From contig JAKPQA010000192.1 in the NCBI GenBank assembly GCA_029547025.1, positions 25,388-89,387 on the forward strand: a DNA stretch of 64,000 bases, read 5' to 3'. Made by a program: the position numbers and the translations under genes. The notes under the pieces are model-generated. The model saw nothing but the letters and a program-made list of their open reading frames with translations, made no database searches and had not been told where the DNA came from. This DNA is from Armatimonadota bacterium. Lineage in GTDB: Bacteria; Armatimonadota; Zipacnadia; UBA1398; JAKPQA01. This document shows positions 46,006-55,046 of this stretch, piece after piece. How positions within the stretch are numbered: position 1 is the stretch's first letter; each line of letters opens with the position of its first letter.

Positions 46006-49000
46006 ATGCCATCACGCGACGCAGGCTCCCCATGCGTGCGGCGAGCCAGCGCGACGAGAGCGGCCCATCTCGTGCCCCTACTCGCTCTCGCGGCCGTGCT
46101 TGTGTGGACCGTGCCCGGCTCGGCTCAGGGCGCCAAGAAGCAGCTCGCCCTCGCCGAAGTGACCAACGGGTCCTACTACCGCGGTCCGGATATCGCCGAC
46201 GCCGCGCGCACCGCGCTGCTCACGGCCCTCATGGACTCGGCCAACACCGTAGTGGTCGAGCAGGCCAAGGTCGACGAGAAGATCCGGGAGCTGGGCCTCA
46301 AGTCGCCTCTGTCGGATTCCGAGCTGCGCCAACTCGGCGAGGCCCTGGGATGCGACGTGGTCGTCAGCGGACGCGTGTTGGCCTGCTCCATAAACGACTA
46401 CTCACACACGGCCAGCGCGCGACTCCGCGTCGGTATCTATGACGCCGGGGCCCAAGCCTCGATTCGCACCACCATGGTGAAGGGGACGGGCCGGTCGGAC
46501 AACGCCCGAGCCACCGATCGTGACCTCGTGGCGGCGTCGCTCAAGGACGCGGCCTATCAGGCGGTCCAGGAGATCGGACAGAACCTCTGCATCGCCGCCA
46601 CGTTGCTCTCCGCCGCCTCCGAGGACCGCGTGTTGGTCAGCCTCCCTGAGGGGTCGGGGGCCAAGGTCGGCACCGAACTCGCTGTGTACCGGGGCACCAC
46701 CGAAGTGGCTCGGCTCATCGTCTACAAGGTCACACCGGGTCATTCGGTCTGCAAACTCAAGACCAAAACGCCTCTCTCTCAGCTCCAGGCGGGCCTCCGT
46801 GTGCTCGTGGTGTCAACACCATCGGCCTCGCTGGACGAGAAAGATGTGAAGCCCAAGAAGAAGCACCACTCGAGCGCCCTCAAAGTCGCCGCGGCCGTGC
46901 TCATCGGTGCGGCCGTCGTCTATGCAGTGGTCCGAGCCGTACAGAACCGCGTATCATCCTCGTCAATCCGGGGCCAGTTCCTGCGCCCGGCCGACGGGAG
47001 CACCATCGAGGGAGGTGATGCCGTCCCCGTCGAAGTGGCGTTTACACGAGCCGATGGCACGGCCGTGGCCGACAACTCCGAGGTCGAGTTCTCCCTGTCC
47101 CAGGCCTCCGTCGTCACCACGGCTCAGACTCCCTTCCTCGGCAGCATCCTGTCGCCGATCAAGACCACGGCCGGCGTCGCCTCAACCACCTTCACGCCTG
47201 GCGACACCGGCACAGCGGTCCGACTCACCGCTCGGCTCGGCGGCACCACCATCTCGAGGGATGTCATCATCGGCTCCGGCACGCCCGCGTCCCTCACTCT
47301 GACTGTCCCCGCCGACCAGCGGGTCATCCAGGCCAACGGGCGGACGTCGGCCCAAGTCACCGCCGAGGTCACCGATAGCAGCGGAGCCCTGGTGAGCGGT
47401 GTCGTCGTGACCTTCTCCACCACCGGAGGGACCCTATCGGCCCAGCGTGTTGCGACCACCGACGGCCGGGCAACCACCCTGCTCTCGAGCACCACGGCCG
47501 CCGGTCCGGTCACCGTGACCGCCGCCGTCGAGGGCGATGCCGCCATCACCGACCAGGTCGTCGTGGACTTCGTGGCCGGCGATCCGGCAGGACTCACGTT
47601 CAACCCGGCCACCATCAACCTGGCGCCCGGAGGCCAAGCCGCCGTGACGGTGACCGTCACCGATTCGGCTGCGAACCTAGTGCCCGATGGCACCCAGGTC
47701 ACCCTGGCGGTGAACCCCGCCACCGCCGGCGTGCTGGGCACAAGCCGCGGGATGGGCGCCGCCCAGATCACGCTCGCAACCACCGCGGGACGAGTCTCCA
47801 CGATCTTCTTCGCCGGCAACACACCGGTGGCCAACGCCAACATCGTGGTGACAGCTGCCCCGGCCACCGGGCAGTTGCCGGTCACTGTAGCGCCGACCGA
47901 GGCCTCCGACATGCAGTTGGGCCTGTCACCGCTGCAGGGCGTGCCCGCCGACGGCACGTCGACCTATACGGTCGTTGCGCAGGTCCTCGATATCAACGGA
48001 GCTGCCGTCGCCGACGGGACGCCCATCTCGTTCACACTGACGCCCGGAACGGCAACACAAGCCCGGATCAACAGCAACCAGACCACGGTCCAGGGTGGGT
48101 CGGCGCAGTGCACGGTGGTCAGCAGCACGGCGGGAACCGCAACCGTCACCGCCAGGGTGCCCGCGGTCGGCGGCGGCAATCTGACCCGCAACATCGTGCT
48201 GACCTTCGACGCGCTGCCGGCGAGCCGCATCCAGCTCGCTGCCGCGCAGAACCCGGTGGCCATCGCGGATGACGGCATGGCCGCGACCACCGTCACCGCC
48301 GTCGTCACCGACTCCGCCGGACGCCTGGTGGCCGACGGCACGGCGGTGGCCTTCACCACGACACTGGGTACCGTCTCACCCGCTCAGACCATGACCACCA
48401 ACGGCTCCGTGACCGTTCAGTTCTCATCCATCGTCACGGGAACCGCCGCCATCGAGGCCACCTCGGGCAGCGCGACTCCCGGCCGGCTCTCCATCACCGT
48501 CAACCCCGGACCGGCGGCTGCCGTGGTCCTCTCAGCCGACCCGCTGGCCATCCGAGCCGACGGGAATAGCTTCTCGACCATCACCGCCCAGGTCGTGGAC
48601 CGAAGCGGCAACACCGTGGTCGACGGGACGCTGGTTCACTTCACCGCTCTGCTCTACCGTGCCGACGGCGTCATCGAGGACACGACCATCACGGCATCGG
48701 CACGGACCGTAGGGGGCACCGCCACGGCGATTCTGGTGTCCAGAATCCCCGGAGGCACCCTCACACCCAACGCGCCGGGCACGGCCCGAGTCACCGTCAC
48801 CGTGCCCGAGGACCAGCCGGACCCGATCGCCGACCTGAGCTACCCGGTCGCGAACGCGACCACCGAGGTCGAGTACGTGTCCCAGGTAGCCGCCAGTATC
48901 GCGCTCGGAGTAGACCCCTACAACGTGCGCGGCCTGGACATCGTCGGGAGGGAGACCACCGTCACCGCCCTGGTGCGCGACAGCAGCAACAATCCCGTGC

Positions 49001-49569
49001 CGGATAACACCGCGGTCTACTTCACCGCGACCCACGGGATGATCCGCGGTAGCCGTGGCACCACCAACGGCGTCGCCGAGAGCTACACCGTCAACGGCAT
49101 CGCCCAGGCGGTACTCCTCACGGCGGGCGAGAACCCGCCCGGATGGGACGGGTTCGTCGACATCTCGGTCTCGTCGGGTCCGATCACCCAGAACTTCATC
49201 CGGGCGTGCATCTTCTCTGGGCCCGCGGTGGACGCGTACAGCTCCGTGGTCCTGGACGGCGTCGAGGGAGGCGGCCCCGGTGTCATCCTGCCCAACCTTC
49301 AGGGCAACCTCACCATCGAGGTGCGCGCCTTTGATGAGCACAACAACCCGGTGGAGGACGGCACCAGCATCCGACTCGAGGCCAACCGCGGCAAACTGGA
49401 CGCGTCGGTGCTCACCACCGTAGGTGGCGTCGCGACAACGACGGTGCGGACCCCGGCCGAGCCCCCGGCGGCGGCCGCGACCGGACCGGGAGGTGGACGC
49501 CTGTCGGCGTTCATCGACCGGCTGATCCTGGCTGCCCTCAGGGAGGACGCCTCCTTCACGGTGCCCTAG
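46006..49569 (+). CDS. large exported protein: CsgG/FlgT-like head, membrane helix and eight Ig-like modules
   Basis: The 1187-residue protein has a signal peptide (LLALAAVLVWTVPGSAQG). A CsgG-like domain (about 45-195) includes VVVEQAKVDEKIRELGL and GEALGCDVVVSGRV. A small FlgT-C-like beta domain (about 205-270) has GAKVGTELAVYRG. After a Lys/His patch comes a membrane helix (about 287-310). Eight Ig-like modules of 90-125 residues fill the rest, each with a form of VTDSxGxxVxDGTxVxFT, as in Big_1/invasin-type domains. I infer a cell-envelope protein with the Ig array outside. ATG 46006 has AGGAGG nine bases upstream. It is monocistronic and ends at a strong hairpin. Confidence 0.85.
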   Translation: MPSRDAGSPCVRRASATRAAHLVPLLALAAVLVWTVPGSAQGAKKQLALAEVTNGSYYRGPDIADAARTALLTALMDSANTVVVEQAKVDEKIRELGLKSPLSDSELRQLGEALGCDVVVSGRVLACSINDYSHTASARLRVGIYDAGAQASIRTTMVKGTGRSDNARATDRDLVAASLKDAAYQAVQEIGQNLCIAATLLSAASEDRVLVSLPEGSGAKVGTELAVYRGTTEVARLIVYKVTPGHSVCKLKTKTPLSQLQAGLRVLVVSTPSASLDEKDVKPKKKHHSSALKVAAAVLIGAAVVYAVVRAVQNRVSSSSIRGQFLRPADGSTIEGGDAVPVEVAFTRADGTAVADNSEVEFSLSQASVVTTAQTPFLGSILSPIKTTAGVASTTFTPGDTGTAVRLTARLGGTTISRDVIIGSGTPASLTLTVPADQRVIQANGRTSAQVTAEVTDSSGALVSGVVVTFSTTGGTLSAQRVATTDGRATTLLSSTTAAGPVTVTAAVEGDAAITDQVVVDFVAGDPAGLTFNPATINLAPGGQAAVTVTVTDSAANLVPDGTQVTLAVNPATAGVLGTSRGMGAAQITLATTAGRVSTIFFAGNTPVANANIVVTAAPATGQLPVTVAPTEASDMQLGLSPLQGVPADGTSTYTVVAQVLDINGAAVADGTPISFTLTPGTATQARINSNQTTVQGGSAQCTVVSSTAGTATVTARVPAVGGGNLTRNIVLTFDALPASRIQLAAAQNPVAIADDGMAATTVTAVVTDSAGRLVADGTAVAFTTTLGTVSPAQTMTTNGSVTVQFSSIVTGTAAIEATSGSATPGRLSITVNPGPAAAVVLSADPLAIRADGNSFSTITAQVVDRSGNTVVDGTLVHFTALLYRADGVIEDTTITASARTVGGTATAILVSRIPGGTLTPNAPGTARVTVTVPEDQPDPIADLSYPVANATTEVEYVSQVAASIALGVDPYNVRGLDIVGRETTVTALVRDSSNNPVPDNTAVYFTATHGMIRGSRGTTNGVAESYTVNGIAQAVLLTAGENPPGWDGFVDISVSSGPITQNFIRACIFSGPAVDAYSSVVLDGVEGGGPGVILPNLQGNLTIEVRAFDEHNNPVEDGTSIRLEANRGKLDASVLTTVGGVATTTVRTPAEPPAAAATGPGGGRLSAFIDRLILAALREDASFTVP

Positions 49570-49597
49570 GAATCACGCCAGACTCGCAACAGCTTGC

Positions 49598-49630
49598 CGG
49601 CGGGCGGACCCCAGCAGGGGCCGCCCGCCG
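49598..49630 (+). terminator. strong GC hairpin after Ig-repeat gene
   Basis: Arms CGGCGGGCGG + CCCC and GGGG + CCGCCCGCCG pair over 14 bp with one bulged A and a 4-base AGCA loop, 28 bp after the stop codon. There is no T-tract, so it may be Rho-assisted or protect the 3' end. Confidence 0.5.
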
Positions 49631-49708
49631 ACGGCATTCCGGATCCAGCCCGAACGCCGCACTCCCGGAGCATGCGCAAAATCCCGCACAGAATTTCACG
49701 CAAAACCC

Positions 49709-49737
49709 TTGACAGCATTGCACTCAACATCTATACT
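49709..49737 (+). promoter_or_regulatory. near-consensus sigma-70 promoter for hsp20 pair
   Basis: A perfect -35 TTGACA (49709-49714) and a -10 TATACT (49732-49737) are separated by exactly 17 bases. The predicted transcript would start near 49744, giving a leader of about 75 bases to the first hsp20. The flanks are distinctly AT-richer than the surrounding sequence. Confidence 0.8.
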
Positions 49738-49819
49738 CAGGGCACGATAAGGAGCCGAGGAGGTTCGGCCCGAGCGTCCCGAGCGGCGCTCACAGTCCAA
49801 TGCAGTCGGAGGTGGACCG

Positions 49820-50275
49820 ATGCTACCGATGAGATGGGAGCCGCGCACGGCACTGCACCAGATGAGGGAGGAGATGGATCGGGCGTTCGACTCGTTCTTC
49901 TCGCGCTCGCCCCTGTCGCGATGGTGGAGCGAGAACCGTGGGTTCGGCGACCTGGGGCCATCGATCGATGTGTATGAGACGGACACTGAAGTAGTCATCA
50001 AGGCCGAAGTTCCCGGCGTCGCCCGCGATGATCTGGACGTTCGAGTCGCCAATGACTCGGTCACGCTGACGGGGGAGCTGCGGCGCGAGGACGAGGTCAA
50101 CGAGGACGGGTACCACCGACGCGAACGCTGCTTTGGGCGCTTCACGCGGACCGTCAGCCTGCCCTCGCCGTGCAAGACCGAGGGGGCCGATGCGTCCTAT
50201 CGTGACGGCGTGCTGACCATCCGTTTGACCAAGGAACAAGAAGGCACCAAGACCAAGCGCGTCGAGATCCACTAG
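49820..50275 (+). CDS. Hsp20/alpha-crystallin small heat-shock protein
   Basis: The 151-residue ATP-independent holdase has a short N-terminal arm. Its alpha-crystallin domain starts PSIDVYETDTEVVIKAEVPG and continues with DVRVANDSVTLTGELRRE, RRERCFGRFTRTVSLP and the GVLTIRLTK strand. It binds unfolding proteins and prevents aggregation. ATG 49820 has GGAGG seven bases upstream. A second, distinct Hsp20 follows after 55 bp in the same transcript, behind the promoter at 49709. The C-terminal IxI motif expected for oligomer contacts is not obvious. Confidence 0.95.
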   Translation: MLPMRWEPRTALHQMREEMDRAFDSFFSRSPLSRWWSENRGFGDLGPSIDVYETDTEVVIKAEVPGVARDDLDVRVANDSVTLTGELRREDEVNEDGYHRRERCFGRFTRTVSLPSPCKTEGADASYRDGVLTIRLTKEQEGTKTKRVEIH

Positions 50276-50330
50276 CCAACACGGCCGACCGGTGCCCTTC
50301 GGCCAGGCGGCCTATCGAGGAGGGATTCAC

Positions 50331-50771
50331 ATGTCAGGCATTCAGCTGCGAAGGGGTCCCATGTTCCCGGCGCTCCGGGAGGACTTCGAGGACCTGCTCA
50401 ACTGGGCACGACAGATGGAGAGGCCGTTCATCCGCGGCCGGGGACTGTGGTTCCCCATCGATGTGCTCGAGACGCCCGACGACTATGTCATCACGGCCGA
50501 GATCCCCGGGGTCAGTCGCGACAATATCGATGTGAACCTCGACCGCAACGTGCTGACCATCAAGATCGGCAAGACGCTACCCGCCGTCGCAGAGAACGCC
50601 TCTTACCACATTCGCGAGCGCGAGCAGGGCGAGTTCTCTCGTTCCGTGGCGCTGCCCGAGGCCATCGACGTCAACCAGGTGTCGGCCAGCTACAATGAGG
50701 GCGTGCTCGAGGTGCGGATTGTGAAAGCCGAGGAGAGCAAGCCGCGGCGCGTCGAGATCACCGGAAGCTAG
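50331..50771 (+). CDS. second Hsp20 family small heat-shock protein
   Basis: The 146-residue protein is a divergent paralogue of its neighbour. The crystallin domain includes FPIDVLETPDDYVITAEIPG, VNLDRNVLTIKIGK, REREQGEFSRSVALPEAID and NEGVLEVRIVK. ATG 50331 is chosen because GAGGAGGG lies 8-14 bases upstream; an in-frame ATG at 50292 lacks a ribosome site. Having two Hsp20s in tandem suggests hetero-oligomers, as in IbpA/IbpB. A strong hairpin follows its stop. Confidence 0.95.
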   Translation: MSGIQLRRGPMFPALREDFEDLLNWARQMERPFIRGRGLWFPIDVLETPDDYVITAEIPGVSRDNIDVNLDRNVLTIKIGKTLPAVAENASYHIREREQGEFSRSVALPEAIDVNQVSASYNEGVLEVRIVKAEESKPRRVEITGS

Positions 50772-50817
50772 CCACGAGCGATCTGCGGGCAGGGCCCGGC
50801 GCCAGGTAGTCGAACTT

Positions 50818-50843
50818 GGGCGGGGGGGATTGCCCCCCCGCCC
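50818..50843 (+). terminator. 11-bp GC-only hairpin after hsp20 pair
   Basis: A perfect 11-bp stem, GGGCGGGGGGG against CCCCCCCGCCC, with a 4-base ATTG loop lies 46 bp after the second hsp20 stop. No T-run follows. It sits 25 bp before the next gene's start codon, so it could also influence that gene. Confidence 0.55.
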
Positions 50844-50868
50844 GTTCGTGTGCCAGGGGGGCATTGCC

Positions 50869-53800
50869 ATGCTGATCACGACAACGGCGATCGGCTCCTG
50901 TGTGCCCATCGCATTGTTCCTGGCGTTCGTCGCCGGCGCGCCGCTCGACGGCCAGTGGGTGCCGCTCTCTGGCGAGTGGAAGGTCCTCGACCAGCACCTC
51001 ACCTGCGAGGCAGCTGGGTCGTCGGTCTGCGTGCCGTGGGCCCCGGAGCGCGACGCGCAGTCCATCACCGGCACGGTACGAATCGACCGGCGCATCGACA
51101 AGGGCACCTGGGCCTTCGCCGGCATCGGCATCCGCCTCGACGAGGCCAACTACTGGCGCCTCGAGCTCGTCGAGGGCCCCGATGGCCGCCGCTACGCCGA
51201 CATGGTCGAGAGCAGCAACGGCCAGTGGCAGGCCCAGGCCTCGGGCCCCGGCAAGCTGACCGAGGCCGAGTCGGCCGAGATGCCGCCTTGGGAGTACAAT
51301 CGGGACTACACATTCCGCTTCACCGTGGACCCCGATCGCGTCGCCGGCACGATCGAGCCCGCCACCGGTGGGGGAGGGGGCTTCCGGAAGACCTTCCTGG
51401 TGCCCGCCGGCGTCAGCGCCGTCACAGCCGGCCGGCCGGCGCTCTACGCCTCGGGCATGGCGGCGGCCTTCTCCGCGATGAATGTGACGGCCGATGCCCA
51501 GCTCGAGCGGGAGGTGCGCTACGGCTCAACCCGCATCGGCGTCCTCTGCGGCATGGGGTCGGAGGCGGTGGATACCCTCGCCCAGCGGATCGCCGACAGC
51601 CTGTCGCGCCCACGCTGGTCCCCTCGGATGCTGACGGCGTCCGAGCTGGCGGACCCCGGCGTCCTGCGGCCGGGCACCATCGACATCCTGGTCCTCCCTG
51701 ATGCCCGCACCTTCCCGGCACCGGCCGTCGACAACCTGTACCGCTTCCTGCGGCGGCGCGGGAAGCTCATCGCCGTCGGTCTGCCTGCACTGTCGAACCT
51801 CGTGTGGCCGGACGATGGGCGGTGGGTGAGCCGGGCCGAGGCCCTGGCGCAAGCCCCCGAGACGCACCCCATCTTCGAGCTGACCCCAGTCACGATCGGG
51901 GAGTGGGTCCGGGGCGCCGCCGACATGTCGCGGCCGGCCAGCCGCGAGCTTGACGCCGCCCCGCCCGGGGTCGCAGGCGGCTCGATCCATGTCCGAGCCG
52001 ACCTGAGGGGCTGGGATGTGCTCATCCACGACACGCGAGACGGCGCGCTGGACGGCGAGAGCCCGCTCACCAGCTTCTGGGCTAAGGGAAGTCCGGAGAC
52101 ACCGCGGTTGCTCATCGAGTGGCAGGAGCGCGATGGCTCGCGGTGGACCACGCGTGTTGAGCTCACCACCGAGTGGAAACGCTACGTGCTCGCCCCCGAG
52201 GATCTCGAGTACTGGCCCGACAACCCGAGCTCCGGTCGTGGCGGTGCCACCGACCACTTGGTGCCGGAGAACGTGGCCCGGTTCTCGGTGGGCCTCGCGG
52301 CGGGACACGGCGGAGCGCGCGAGGGGGCGCAGGAGTACTGGATCGCGGGCTTGGCCGCCGCCAAGCGCCCACCCGGGCTGAAGATGCCCGAGATCCGGCC
52401 GCTGGACGGGCTGACGCCCTGGTACAAGTGCTACCCGCTGGGACCGGTCAGCAGGTTCGCCGTGCCGTCGGCTACCGGTTGGCCGCAGCAGAGCTGGATC
52501 AGGGACCTTGGCCTGGCGCCTGGCGAAGCCGTGGCCAGCCGCCCGCGCATGCAGGGCTTCGGTGGCGCCGCGGGCCGGCCCGTGCGGTTCGTGCCTCTGG
52601 TGGTCGCCGAGGACGGCCGGGGCCGCTCGCGAGGATCCGTGGTGTCGGCCTATGTGGGCGTCGACTCCACATATGGCGGGGCCGTGTGGGCGGCCGTGGG
52701 GCTTGAGCCGTTCGAGGCGGCCCATTCAGCGGGCGTCGCTACACTGGTGGCGGCTCTCGCGAAGCGGCTCGCCAGCGGGTTATTTGTCCTCAATGCGGGT
52801 ACCGAGCACTTCAGCTACTTCGTCGGCGAGGAGATCGGCCTGGTCGCCAGGCTGGCCCGGTTCGACCGGGCCCTGGCCCCCGGCTATGGCCACTACGACA
52901 ACGTGGCCCTACGGATGGAGATCCACGACGGGCGAACCGGAGCCAAGCTCCATGGCAAGATATGGTTCCGCGGCCTGCGCCCCTTCGTGATTGAGCGCTT
53001 CGAGGATCGGACAGGCTTGAGGGACCTCAAGCCGGGCCTGTACACCGTCACGGCAGAACTGGTGGACCGGAACACCGTGGTCGACCGCATCACCCATGAG
53101 TTCTCGGTTGTTGAGGACCCGGCGGACACACCAGACAGCGAGATCGTGCGTGTCCGCGATGGCGAGTTCGTCATCGACGGACGCCGGTGGCATCCGCACG
53201 GCGTCAACTACTGGCCCTCGTACGTCACGGGCATCGAGGCCCCAGACTGGGTCCGCTGGCTTTCGCCCGCCCAGTACGACCCAGCCACCGTCGACCGCGA
53301 CCTCGAGATGCTGGAGAGCCTGGGCGTCAACTCAGTGAGCATTACATTCTCCCCGCCTGACGACGTGCGCTCGCTGCATGACTTCCTCGCCCGGTGCCAC
53401 CGGCACCGGATCCGCGTGAGCCTGTTCACTCCCCACACACACCCGCTGGCGTTCGAGCCCGAAGCCGCACGGCAAGCGCTGGTCGAGTCGAAGTTGTATA
53501 GACATCCAGACATCTGGACCTATGACATCGCGTGGGAGCCCCATGTCGGCCGCTATGCTGACCGCTGTCGGCTGGATCCGCTGTGGCAGCAATGGCTCAT
53601 CGAGCAGTACGGCGCTGTTGAGTTGGCTGAGGCCGACTGGGGCTTCGCAGTCCCTCGGACGTCCGAAGGCGGTGTCACCGGGCCGTCAGACAACCAGATC
53701 ACCAACGACGGCGACTGGGCACGCATGGTCGCCGCCTACCGGCGGTTCCTGGACGACACCATCAGCCGCGGCTACGGGCGCGTGTGCCGGCTGATCCGAT

Positions 53801-54852
53801 CCATCGACCCCTCACACCTCATCGGCGCCCGGTCGGGCTACGGCGGTACTGGCGGCGCCGGTGTCGACGTCCAGATGCCCTTCGACCTCATTGCTGGTGC
53901 GGCCCATCTCGACTACATCTCGCCGGAGGCCTACAACCTCAGTGGTGACTGGAGCACTTTTCAGTCGGGTGGGTTCACTACTGCCTATGCCCGCTGGGCC
54001 GGTAACGGCAAGCCCGTGTTCTGGGCCGAGTACGGCTACACGGTCTTCGCCGACGGTATCTCGCGCGACCTGGACGAGCAGGGGCGGCACTACCAGAACA
54101 TGCTCCGCATGGTGCTTGAGTCCGGCGCCAATGGCCATGCCGCCTGGTGGTACCCCGGCGGGTTCCGCGTCGGCGAGAACAGCGACTACGGCATCATCGA
54201 GCAGGACGGCTCGCCGCGACCCGCCGCCCTCGCCCTGCGCGAGTATTCGGGCGCGGTCCGTACCGGCCTGATCCGGCGCCTCCCCGACACGTGGATTACT
54301 TTCGACCGCGAAGCCCACTGCCGCGGCTATTCGCGAGTCCTCGACGACCACCGGGACGAGTATGCCCGCGCGCTCGACCAGGGGCGCAAGCCGGGGGCTC
54401 GTACGGTGGCGACGGGTACCACGTCGGCCAGCGTGCCTGATGAAGCTGTCGGCGGCACGCCCTGGACCGGGCGGAATCCGCACAAGTACCTCAACGCCGA
54501 GTTCTGCTCCGTGCAGGTGCGCGAATCCGGCGGGCTGTGGCGCGAGGTAGAGGCCGACGGCCGAGTCGAGGTGCCGCGGGGGCGCCGGATCGAGCTGCGT
54601 GTGGCGGTGGCGAACACGGGCGAGCCCCGCTGGCTGGCCGACGGCAATGGCGCCGTCAGGCTCCGAGTCGAGGCGCCGGGAGGCCCGCATTACGCCGACC
54701 TGCAAGGCGACGTCGATCGGTATGGCCGAGTGGCCTTCGCGCCCATCGCCCTGGGGCCTTCCTACACGGAGACGACGGTCTCGGTGCGCATGGAGGTGAG
54801 AGGGCGCGGCGGATTCGGGCAGAAGATGACAGTGGTTCTGCGACCTCGATAG
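50869..54852 (+). CDS. giant secreted glycoside hydrolase with GH-A clan-like barrel
   Basis: The 1327-residue protein has a signal peptide (SCVPIALFLAFVAGAPLDG) and a concanavalin-like DUF1080-type domain (about 20-200). A GATase-like alpha/beta segment (about 220-330) and a CBM-like beta domain (about 340-500) follow. The TIM barrel begins EFVIDGRRWHPHGVNYWPS (about 765-1150). Glu890 in DIAWEPHVG and Glu1054 in VFWAEYG stand where clan GH-A enzymes keep acid/base and nucleophile. An Ig-like C-terminus closes it. It is probably a beta-glycosidase acting outside the cytoplasm; substrate unknown. ATG 50869 is preceded by AGGGGGG. Confidence 0.83.
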   Translation: MLITTTAIGSCVPIALFLAFVAGAPLDGQWVPLSGEWKVLDQHLTCEAAGSSVCVPWAPERDAQSITGTVRIDRRIDKGTWAFAGIGIRLDEANYWRLELVEGPDGRRYADMVESSNGQWQAQASGPGKLTEAESAEMPPWEYNRDYTFRFTVDPDRVAGTIEPATGGGGGFRKTFLVPAGVSAVTAGRPALYASGMAAAFSAMNVTADAQLEREVRYGSTRIGVLCGMGSEAVDTLAQRIADSLSRPRWSPRMLTASELADPGVLRPGTIDILVLPDARTFPAPAVDNLYRFLRRRGKLIAVGLPALSNLVWPDDGRWVSRAEALAQAPETHPIFELTPVTIGEWVRGAADMSRPASRELDAAPPGVAGGSIHVRADLRGWDVLIHDTRDGALDGESPLTSFWAKGSPETPRLLIEWQERDGSRWTTRVELTTEWKRYVLAPEDLEYWPDNPSSGRGGATDHLVPENVARFSVGLAAGHGGAREGAQEYWIAGLAAAKRPPGLKMPEIRPLDGLTPWYKCYPLGPVSRFAVPSATGWPQQSWIRDLGLAPGEAVASRPRMQGFGGAAGRPVRFVPLVVAEDGRGRSRGSVVSAYVGVDSTYGGAVWAAVGLEPFEAAHSAGVATLVAALAKRLASGLFVLNAGTEHFSYFVGEEIGLVARLARFDRALAPGYGHYDNVALRMEIHDGRTGAKLHGKIWFRGLRPFVIERFEDRTGLRDLKPGLYTVTAELVDRNTVVDRITHEFSVVEDPADTPDSEIVRVRDGEFVIDGRRWHPHGVNYWPSYVTGIEAPDWVRWLSPAQYDPATVDRDLEMLESLGVNSVSITFSPPDDVRSLHDFLARCHRHRIRVSLFTPHTHPLAFEPEAARQALVESKLYRHPDIWTYDIAWEPHVGRYADRCRLDPLWQQWLIEQYGAVELAEADWGFAVPRTSEGGVTGPSDNQITNDGDWARMVAAYRRFLDDTISRGYGRVCRLIRSIDPSHLIGARSGYGGTGGAGVDVQMPFDLIAGAAHLDYISPEAYNLSGDWSTFQSGGFTTAYARWAGNGKPVFWAEYGYTVFADGISRDLDEQGRHYQNMLRMVLESGANGHAAWWYPGGFRVGENSDYGIIEQDGSPRPAALALREYSGAVRTGLIRRLPDTWITFDREAHCRGYSRVLDDHRDEYARALDQGRKPGARTVATGTTSASVPDEAVGGTPWTGRNPHKYLNAEFCSVQVRESGGLWREVEADGRVEVPRGRRIELRVAVANTGEPRWLADGNGAVRLRVEAPGGPHYADLQGDVDRYGRVAFAPIALGPSYTETTVSVRMEVRGRGGFGQKMTVVLRPR

Positions 54853-54876
54853 CTCGCCTCGCCCAACCCGCTGGGT

Positions 54877-54893
54877 GCTCAGGGCACCTGAGC
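54877..54893 (+). terminator. small hairpin after giant glycosidase
   Basis: GCTCAG pairs with CTGAGC across a 5-base loop, 25 bp after the stop codon. The stem is only 6 bp and no T-tract follows, so this is a weak terminator candidate. Confidence 0.3.
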
Positions 54894-55046
54894 CAGGGGC
54901 ACGGGCGCGACATCCGGCTCTGCCGGGCGTCGAACAGCAGGGGCCTGCGCGGCCCGGGGGTGGCTTGGGGGTGCGGGAGCGAGGTCGGGGTGTCCTACGC
55001 TGGTGGGCCGAGACGCGTCGCCGGCCCCCCGAAGGGAGCTTCGCCC

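Noticed and set aside
49700..49745. CIRCE (HrcA) element before hsp20
   Set aside because: Only a GCACTC half-site is visible (49719-49724); the inverted GAGTGC arm is absent.
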